A stretch of 11,118 nucleotides of DNA from Chloroflexota bacterium. GTDB lineage: Bacteria; Cyanobacteriota; Vampirovibrionia; Obscuribacterales; Obscuribacteraceae. The position numbers were made by a program, and so were the translations under genes. How positions within the stretch are numbered: position 1 is the stretch's first letter; each line of letters begins with the position of its first letter. Location of the stretch: contig SBAT01000242.1 of assembly GCA_005240105.1 (NCBI GenBank), forward strand, positions 1 to 11,118. Reading direction: 5' to 3'. The notes beneath the pieces were generated by a model. The model did not search any database, was not told the origin of the DNA, and saw only the letters and a list, made by a program, of their open reading frames with translations. Of the stretch, positions 10,148 to 11,118 are shown one piece after another.

Positions 10148-11118
10148 ATGGCACTTGAACAGGGCGACAACATAGAGGCCAGATCGTTTGTACCAAGCGG
10201 ACTAGCCGAGCACGCCGGTCTGAGCCGATCGGCTCAAGATTTATTCCAACCGATCGATCGCGCGATCGCCAATCGCCAAGACTTGCCCTGGGCGCTTGAT
10301 TTTGGGACTGGGGCTGACCTCTATCGGCTGCCCGCTTATACTGGTGAGAGACGATCCTTGAGCGCTCTCATGACCGACGACGTAGAACAAAAACTAGACG
10401 CACCAAAGATACAGCCGCCGTCGGACAACCTGGCCCGCCCGAGTGTGATCCGGACGAAACAAGACGAAGCGATCTGGGACGAGATGCAGAAGCCGCACAA
10501 ACTGGGCAAGCATGAGTCAGCAACGCACATAGGCTTAAGCCCTGAAGTGATAGCCGAGATGCAGAAGAAGGGGCAGGCGAGTAAGCTCGAGTTTTTTGAC
10601 AGCAAGGCAGAAGAGGCGCTAGAAGCCCTTCAGAAGCCAGCCACCGAAAAGACTTTGATCGCATCGAACATAACCCCGAATGTTCCGAACCTTGAGCAAA
10701 AGCAGCAATACCAGGACATTCAGAGCGACTCGGAAGCTCCGAAGCTTGCGCAGAATTTGGAATACGATGGCGGGCTGCCCACGCTTCTGCCAGATCCAGA
10801 GATTATGAGAATTCTCGGGGAAACCGCTACGGAAGCCACTGTTAGCGCTTACAAATATGGATTTGAGCATCCGTATCGAGGCCGGGAACTATCGCACGTG
10901 GCGGCTATTCCGCAAGAAACGTTCAGCCAGGCGTTCGGTGCTTTCCCCGAATTGCAGCTTATTGGCAAGCTCTCTGAACAGAATGCTACTCAGCTTATGA
11001 AGGCAATAATAGCGAATGAGCTTGATCACTACGATTGGAGAGATCGGCTTGCCGACTCAGTTGCGGGGGCTGCGCATGGGTACGGCCAAAATGGCGAAGT
11101 TACCATTGGGTATTCCCA
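10148..11118 (+). CDS. Lysozyme-like protein, N-terminal part (continues at the left end)
   Basis: The frame from ATG 10148 is open to the window end and joins in frame to the left end (stop 480), about 448 residues. There is no signal peptide. The first 200 residues are polar and low in recognisable motifs (MALEQGDNIEARSFVPSGL; Gln/Pro-rich QKPATEKTLIASNITPNVP). Near the end, SEQNATQLMKAIIANELDHYDWRD is followed by GEVTIGYSQIS: a helix with E291 in NEL-HYD then a G-Y-S-Q-I turn (GYSQ 321-324) recalls the catalytic Glu and Gly-Tyr/Gln motifs of lysozyme-like (GH23-type) enzymes. A muralytic role, as plasmid transfer lytic transglycosylases have, is an inference. The start is behind AGAGGG about 12 bp upstream. 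Confidence 0.75.
   Translation, partial: MALEQGDNIEARSFVPSGLAEHAGLSRSAQDLFQPIDRAIANRQDLPWALDFGTGADLYRLPAYTGERRSLSALMTDDVEQKLDAPKIQPPSDNLARPSVIRTKQDEAIWDEMQKPHKLGKHESATHIGLSPEVIAEMQKKGQASKLEFFDSKAEEALEALQKPATEKTLIASNITPNVPNLEQKQQYQDIQSDSEAPKLAQNLEYDGGLPTLLPDPEIMRILGETATEATVSAYKYGFEHPYRGRELSHVAAIPQETFSQAFGAFPELQLIGKLSEQNATQLMKAIIANELDHYDWRDRLADSVAGAAHGYGQNGEVTIGYS
10221..10268. repeat. Cluster of perfect palindromes in the 5' part of the lysozyme-like gene
   Basis: TGAGCCGATCGGCTCA (10221-10236, 16 bp), then CGATCGATCG (10251-10260, 10 bp) and CGATCGCGCGATCG (10255-10268, 14 bp) all read the same on both strands. The last contains GCGATCGC (10262-10269), the HIP1 octamer common in cyanobacterial genomes, but a single copy says little. 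Confidence 0.6.
11056..11118 (+). repeat. Terminal direct repeat, copy 2
   Basis: Matches 42-104 with three substitutions; this is the right-hand side of the circular overlap. Confidence 0.85.

Noticed and set aside
1..11118. CRISPR array, transposase, rRNA or par genes
   Set aside because: No regularly spaced repeats, no DDE or serine-recombinase motifs, no rRNA-like sequence and no ParA Walker motif were seen.

Overview
The window looks like an almost complete small circular plasmid of about 11.0 kb, opened inside a gene. Bases 42-104 recur at 11056-11118 with 3 mismatches. The reading frame that runs off the right end (from 10148) continues in frame at the left end to a stop at 480, giving a protein of about 448 residues. 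The first 82 bases form a perfect palindrome that is probably a fold-back assembly or amplification artefact. Codon use is bacterial and start codons are mixed (ATG, GTG, TTG). The host is uncertain. The primase-type Rep, the kinesin-light-chain-like TPR proteins and the lysozyme-like protein without a signal peptide would fit an Obscuribacterales/Vampirovibrionia (Melainabacteria)-type or cyanobacterium-related bacterium, but this is a guess from protein style.

Layout. (1) 1-480: end of the lysozyme-like gene, met tail to tail by a small two-helix membrane protein gene (434-721, minus). (2) 792-1370: HTH plus coiled-coil protein behind a strong, probably leaderless promoter; its HTH domain lies between two 61-bp direct repeats. 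(3) 1371-1629: rep leader with an operator-like hairpin and, on the minus strand, a promoter, stem-loop and terminator that together resemble a counter-transcribed copy-control RNA. (4) 1630-3906: large replication protein with an archaeo-eukaryotic-type primase domain and a winged-helix-like segment; its C-terminal tail overlaps iteron-like repeats. (5) 3907-4237: non-coding, likely ori and/or oriT, with a 123-nt closed multi-stem structure, then the mob promoter. (6) 4238-6850: mobilisation operon: ribbon-helix-helix protein, small possible zinc-binding protein, HUH relaxase, second ribbon-helix-helix protein. (7) 6878-7544: minus-strand DUF1232 and XRE regulator genes between short direct repeats. 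(8) 7690-8049: TPR-like protein. (9) 8124-8668: likely toxin-antitoxin pair behind a palindromic operator. (10) 8838-9987 minus: helical unknown protein and TPR-like protein. (11) 10148-end: lysozyme-like gene.

Together these make a mobilisable plasmid: Rep with antisense and iteron-type control, a relaxase module without visible type IV secretion genes, a stabilising toxin-antitoxin pair, and accessory genes. No ParA/ParB, resistance gene, transposase, tRNA, rRNA or CRISPR array was seen. The least explained parts are the 4034-4156 structure, the rep leader antisense unit, the HTH cassette between repeats, and the 74-residue protein in the mob operon.
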